Source: Marsupella aquatica
Lineage: Eukaryota; Marchantiophyta
NCBI GenBank assembly: GCA_973895155.1
Contig: OZ316892.1
Coordinates: 25,730,001-25,794,000, forward strand
Direction of reading: 5' to 3'
Length of the DNA: 64,000 nucleotides
In this document: positions 55,626 through 64,000 of the stretch, piece after piece
Layout of the letters: each line of letters opens with the position of its first letter
Numbering within the stretch: position 1 is the first letter of the stretch
Notes under the pieces: model-generated
Database searches by the model: none
What the model was told of the DNA's origin: nothing
Seen by the model: only the letters and a program-made list of their open reading frames with translations
Translations under genes and position numbers: made by a program

Positions 55626-57907
55626 TTGAGTTACATCTACCGAGGCAGTACTAACCCACATACAAAATGGGAGTCAAGTTAGTAAAGAAATTTTGTTAGG
55701 GGAGATCTTAGTAAATTCCTTTGGGTTTATTTGTTGCTAGATGTTATATGCAGGAAGACAATTATAAGTTCACAAGCAAAAATGTATTGCGCCCTGGCGG
55801 TGGGCTTTTTTATTTTCTTACAACCCCTCTAGTCCCCTGCCTGCCTTTTCCAAGTCTTGCAACAAAGGGTTTCACTAGACCAGCTAAGCAACTCAGTTGG
55901 CAGGTTGTGGCCCTTATTTGAACTTAACTGTAACCGCAATTGGCACACTAGTTTTCAGTGGCTCCTCACACGCTCTACCGAGACTCATCCTGCCTCAATC
56001 CCCCTTTTCTACCTGCACCCCAAAGTTCAGTTAGAGAATCAATACCAACACCCTCCATCAGGGCCTGACAGGCTTTTGACATTGTTTGTAGGAAGCAAAT
56101 GTTTTTTCTTCTTGCACCAGTTCCTAGTATCCTGATATTTTTCCAGGATAGGTCACGGGAGGATATGAGACTGGCAAATAGAGCGTTATCTGCGAGCAAC
56201 AAAACATTTTTGCCAGGCTTTACTATTCCTCCGTACCCTTCACAATATATGCTGCAACCATCATGTGCTTTGAGACAGGAGCAAGCCTGAATGGCAACAA
56301 CCGGTGCATGACCATATTCTGTTTATGTGTGTGCCGGGGGGGGGGGGGGGGACAGCTCAATGATCCCAGCCTCCTTCGGTGTCCCTGAAAGGTCCATCTA
56401 CCAGCCCGCAAATTGTAATCCTTTGTGGATGGTCTTACCAAGGTAACTATTGTAGTCCGCAAATTGTAATCCTATTGTGAATGGTCCAGTTTACCAAGGT
56501 AACTATTGTAGGGGTCAGAACTATATACGGAAACCGTGACAGTTTTGTAAATACAAAAACAATAGTGGCAGTATTGTAAATTCAAATATGTTTAGTGACA
56601 ATGTACTTAAAAGTTGTATTAGATAACTATGATTTGCAATAGGGGCTTTACAAAAAGTGACAGGTCACTTGTGCTTTATCATATGTGATTCACAGGTCCA
56701 TGTAGATTGCCTCCTCACCCCAAGATGTGATCACCAGTGCATTTATAGTATGGACATCAAGTTCATGCATGTTTTGCAAGAAAATTAAATATTTTTACAT
56801 TTTGAACTAAACACAATGCTGCAATGAGATTAACTAGATTTCATAGTTACTTTATAAACTTTATTCCACACCGATTTATCATGTTTTACATCAAAATGTT
56901 TATTCTTAAAACTAGCCCAACTACCTCTCCTTTGAACATGAATAGAGGTGAGGATTAGAAATTGTTGACCCTCAATGACAGCAGCTGACAAAGTGCTGGC
57001 TGTTTCACCTTAGCCCTCCACCCTCAATGACACCAGCTGACCTCTTCACAGGCGGCCCCTACTCCACCGACTCTCTTCACTCTCTTCACAGACGGGCCTA
57101 TTTTAAAATGCGGCGCACTACTCCTGGCACTACTCCACCCCCATCCCTAATATGATTATTGCCCCCAAAGTCAGGTCTACACGCAGGCTTCAGTCTAGAC
57201 AGGCCTTCAAAGTAGCTTCACATTGTGATTTGATATAAAATGCCCATTCTATAGAAATGATGATAAAAAATATCCTATATGATCATCATTTTGACCAATA
57301 TCCAGGGTTATTGTCGTCACATACATTTAGAGACACCTTACATCATTTTGATGTATATACCATCCACAGCTCTATCCATCTACATAGGATTGGTGGGGCC
57401 CTAGAGTCACAGTCTAGAGTCTTCACTCTCGAAGCCTAGACCCAACTCTAGCTTGTGATGGCACTTTATAATATAAGATTTGGATCCTATGAAAGGGTAA
57501 TCCTATGAAAGGGCAATCAAGCTAGTTTGTTTGAAAAGTGATCTCCCAAGTTGTCAGCTTGGATAGGATCCCAAACTGCTCTTTGTGTGAAAGTAAAGCT
57601 CTTTCTAGCTCTAAAGATGCACCTTCCTCTCAAATTCAGTACATCCCATTCAAGCATGGGAACCCTATCCCAGCAAAAGGTTTGGGATGGAGATCTCATC
57701 CAATTCTATAGGTCAAATTATATCCGAGCTTATGACTTGCAATCCACCTGTGTTGGAAAGTAGAAACGCAACCCAACGTTTACATATCTCTCAAACGTTG
57801 CATTAAAATGAGCTCACAAATGACGATGGTGCTTGAAAATGCGTCTGTAAAGGCTGTCTCAACTCACTTATGAGTGCAAGACATGAATACTCAGCTAACA
57901 ACTGCAA
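55626..57907. other. Repeat-rich stretch between the Copia element and the thiouridylase gene
   Basis: A run of about 16 G lies at 56336-56351. A pair of diverged copies (56404-56453 and 56455-56511) share CCGCAAATTGTAATCCT and CCAAGGTAACTATTGTAG. At 56967-57060 ACCCTCAATGACA(C/G)CAGCTGAC is duplicated. At 57255-57490 is a relative of the dispersed element at 16.69-16.87 kb. No gene is supported. Confidence 0.55.
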
Positions 57908-62648
<4,741 letters not shown>

Positions 62649-63704
62649 TGTAGGCTCGTTGGCTTCTCCTGTACCCTATCTCCCCTATGAGATTCGAACG
62701 CTTCGGGATCTCTTCCCGGGAATCGTGCCTCGTTTGCTCTTTGAAACAGGAGCTGCACCGAAAAATGCAGTTTCAATTTCACCAGACGAAAAAATGTCTC
62801 AGAAATGAAAAGGAAGCTGGACATGAATATCATAACCCAACGACGAGAAAATCGATGGTTGCCGAATGCTGAATGATCTTTACTCTTTCCGTTTCTCCGT
62901 TTTGATTGTTAACAAATGCAAGCAAGGATCGATCGAGGTGCGTGTGCAGCTACACCTTCGCGTTCACTCAAAGAGAGTACTGAGATAAAACAATCCCACT
63001 TCCACATCGCGTCGTGAGCCTCGCTGACACTCACAAGTGTAACTTGGCGCCTCTACAGTGCTACACTTTATCGCACTCTTACACTTACACCTGTAAGCAT
63101 CTCGTCACCAGTAGCTCGTTTCATGAGCCTCACGTTTCGAACAAAAGCCAAATCTCGGCAGTGTCCAATATGCACCACAAGCTCGCCTCACTCCCTCCTC
63201 AGGGGCGAGCATGCCATTGCATAGCCCCTCATCTACTCAATTCAATCAACTCAACCCAACTTAACTTCGGCACAGCAGTCAGCCGAGATATTCTGGCTGC
63301 TCCGCTTGCTTAGTGACAATTGCTCTCAGCGGTGGGCACTGACGATGTTGCAGATATGAAATGCCAGTGAGAGAATTCGTGTAAGATTCTGGCCGTCCTG
63401 AATTTGCTCGGAGCTAGAAACTGAGGCTGCGATCGTCGTCTTCTCCTTCTTTGACACACTCAAGATCTTAGGAGGTTTTTGGGAAGATAGAGTGAAAGAT
63501 TGATTGAATGAATGTAGGCATGAATGAATGATTGATTTTAGAAGAAGTCGTGGACGCACTCATAGAATCTGACCTTCAAAGGCTCTGGAATGGACAGGTT
63601 GGAGTTGAGTGACAGGTAGCAAGCGTTGCAGTTCCCTTCTTGGTTCTCTCCAGAACTTCTGGAGCTAAGGAATAGAGCCAGAGCGGTAAGGACAGAGGAA
63701 TAAA
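62649..63704. promoter_or_regulatory. Shared divergent promoter region
   Basis: This 1,056-bp stretch lies between the minus-strand thiouridylase ATG and the plus-strand right-edge gene ATG, so it should hold both promoters and leaders. A TGAA/TGAT simple repeat lies at about 63499-63538 on the right-gene side. The frames on both strands (60-99 codons) are not recognised. No TATA box or start site was fixed. Confidence 0.5.
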
Positions 63705-64000
63705 ATGCAGGCAGCTGGATTGCGCGGTAGCTCGGGAGCGGTCGTCCAGAATTTCGGTTCTGCGTTGTCCGTCGGAGCAGCAGCAGCTCGGACGAATGCC
63801 GTAGTCGTTGCGGCCAGAAGATCAGCAACAGCACGGTCAGGAGAATTGACGTCTTCATTGTTGCCTCAGTCCCAGCAATTGTTGGCATCTAGGAGCCTGT
63901 CACGGACACCGCGGCCAGTCTTCTCTGTGAGGATGGCTGCAGGTGAGAATGGGAGCACTTCAGGTACTTTAGTCTGTCCTCTTCTCTTTGTGAGCGATGC
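63705..64000 (+). CDS. 5' end of an unidentified gene with a plastid-type transit peptide
   Basis: The ATG at 63705 (context AATAAAATGCAG) opens a frame to about 63942 that then reaches CAG/GTGAGA, a strong 5' splice site. The coding exon is therefore probably 63705-63942 (79 codons plus one base) and the rest is intron. The frame stays open to the window edge if not spliced. The encoded segment is Ala/Ser/Arg/Val-rich, almost without acidic residues, and ends in PRPVFSVRMAA, typical of a plastid transit peptide with its cleavage region. The mature protein is outside the window, so function is unknown. A 116-codon minus-strand frame over the same bases is judged a shadow. Confidence 0.6.
   Translation, partial: MQAAGLRGSSGAVVQNFGSALSVGAAAARTNAVVVAARRSATARSGELTSSLLPQSQQLLASRSLSRTPRPVFSVRMAAGENGSTSGTLVCPLLFVSD

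Noticed and set aside
63538-63888. 116-codon minus-strand frame with a hydrophobic start (a possible signal peptide)
   Set aside because: The plus strand over the same bases gives a transit-peptide-like frame with good start context and a strong splice donor, which is the better explanation. Not fully excluded.

Overview
The window looks like nuclear DNA of a land plant, most likely a seed-free one (moss, liverwort, lycophyte or fern). The basis is spliced GT-AG genes with introns of about 0.1-1.1 kb, two or three plastid-targeted proteins, a plant-type serpin with the intron position known from plant serpins, a Ty1/Copia element primed by initiator tRNA-Met, and a nuclear copy of plastid rDNA. 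Species cannot be decided from sequence alone. Long AT-rich stretches full of decayed repeats separate only four ordinary host genes.

Layout. 1-10.9 kb: gene-poor, with diverged tandem repeats, a GC-rich 54-bp minisatellite, a fold-back and a tRNA-derived SINE. 11.1-13.6 kb (minus): two-exon serpin, about 492 aa, unusually long and with an atypical reactive-centre loop. 14.8-36 kb: repeats, a nuclear plastid insertion (partial trnA-UGC plus 23S rRNA, about 21.15-21.54 kb), two adjacent hairpins, a decayed Copia reverse-transcriptase remnant (24.0-24.6 kb) and a promoter-like GC-rich island near 28 kb. 36.3-39.5 kb (minus): six-exon plastid FAD/NAD(P)H oxidoreductase of the pKIWI502 type. 40.3-40.7 kb: MITE-like element. 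41,291-55,620: a Copia LTR retrotransposon with matching 5-bp target duplications. 57.9-62.6 kb (minus): ten-exon organellar tRNA 2-thiouridylase (MnmA/TRMU family). 63,705 to the right edge (plus): first exon of an unidentified protein with a plastid-type transit peptide, divergent from the thiouridylase gene.

The most notable item is an 8,302-bp DNA transposon (45,013-53,314) inserted into the Copia pol gene. It has perfect 15-bp terminal inverted repeats and a perfect 8-bp target duplication (CTACTAAC). Its roughly 1,020-aa transposase has the motif order and acidic-residue spacing of the P-element superfamily, but I see no THAP DNA-binding domain. Beside it are an ORF with tandem PHD-type zinc fingers resembling the plant chromatin reader EDM2, a Cys-rich ORF, an unknown opposite-strand ORF, a large subterminal tandem array, and a tRNA-like fold near the right end. 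A transposon carrying a chromatin-reader module suggests it may interact with host silencing. That is an inference.

The host genes form no pathway together. Three are organelle-directed by inference (oxidoreductase, thiouridylase, right-edge gene) and the serpin is probably cytosolic.
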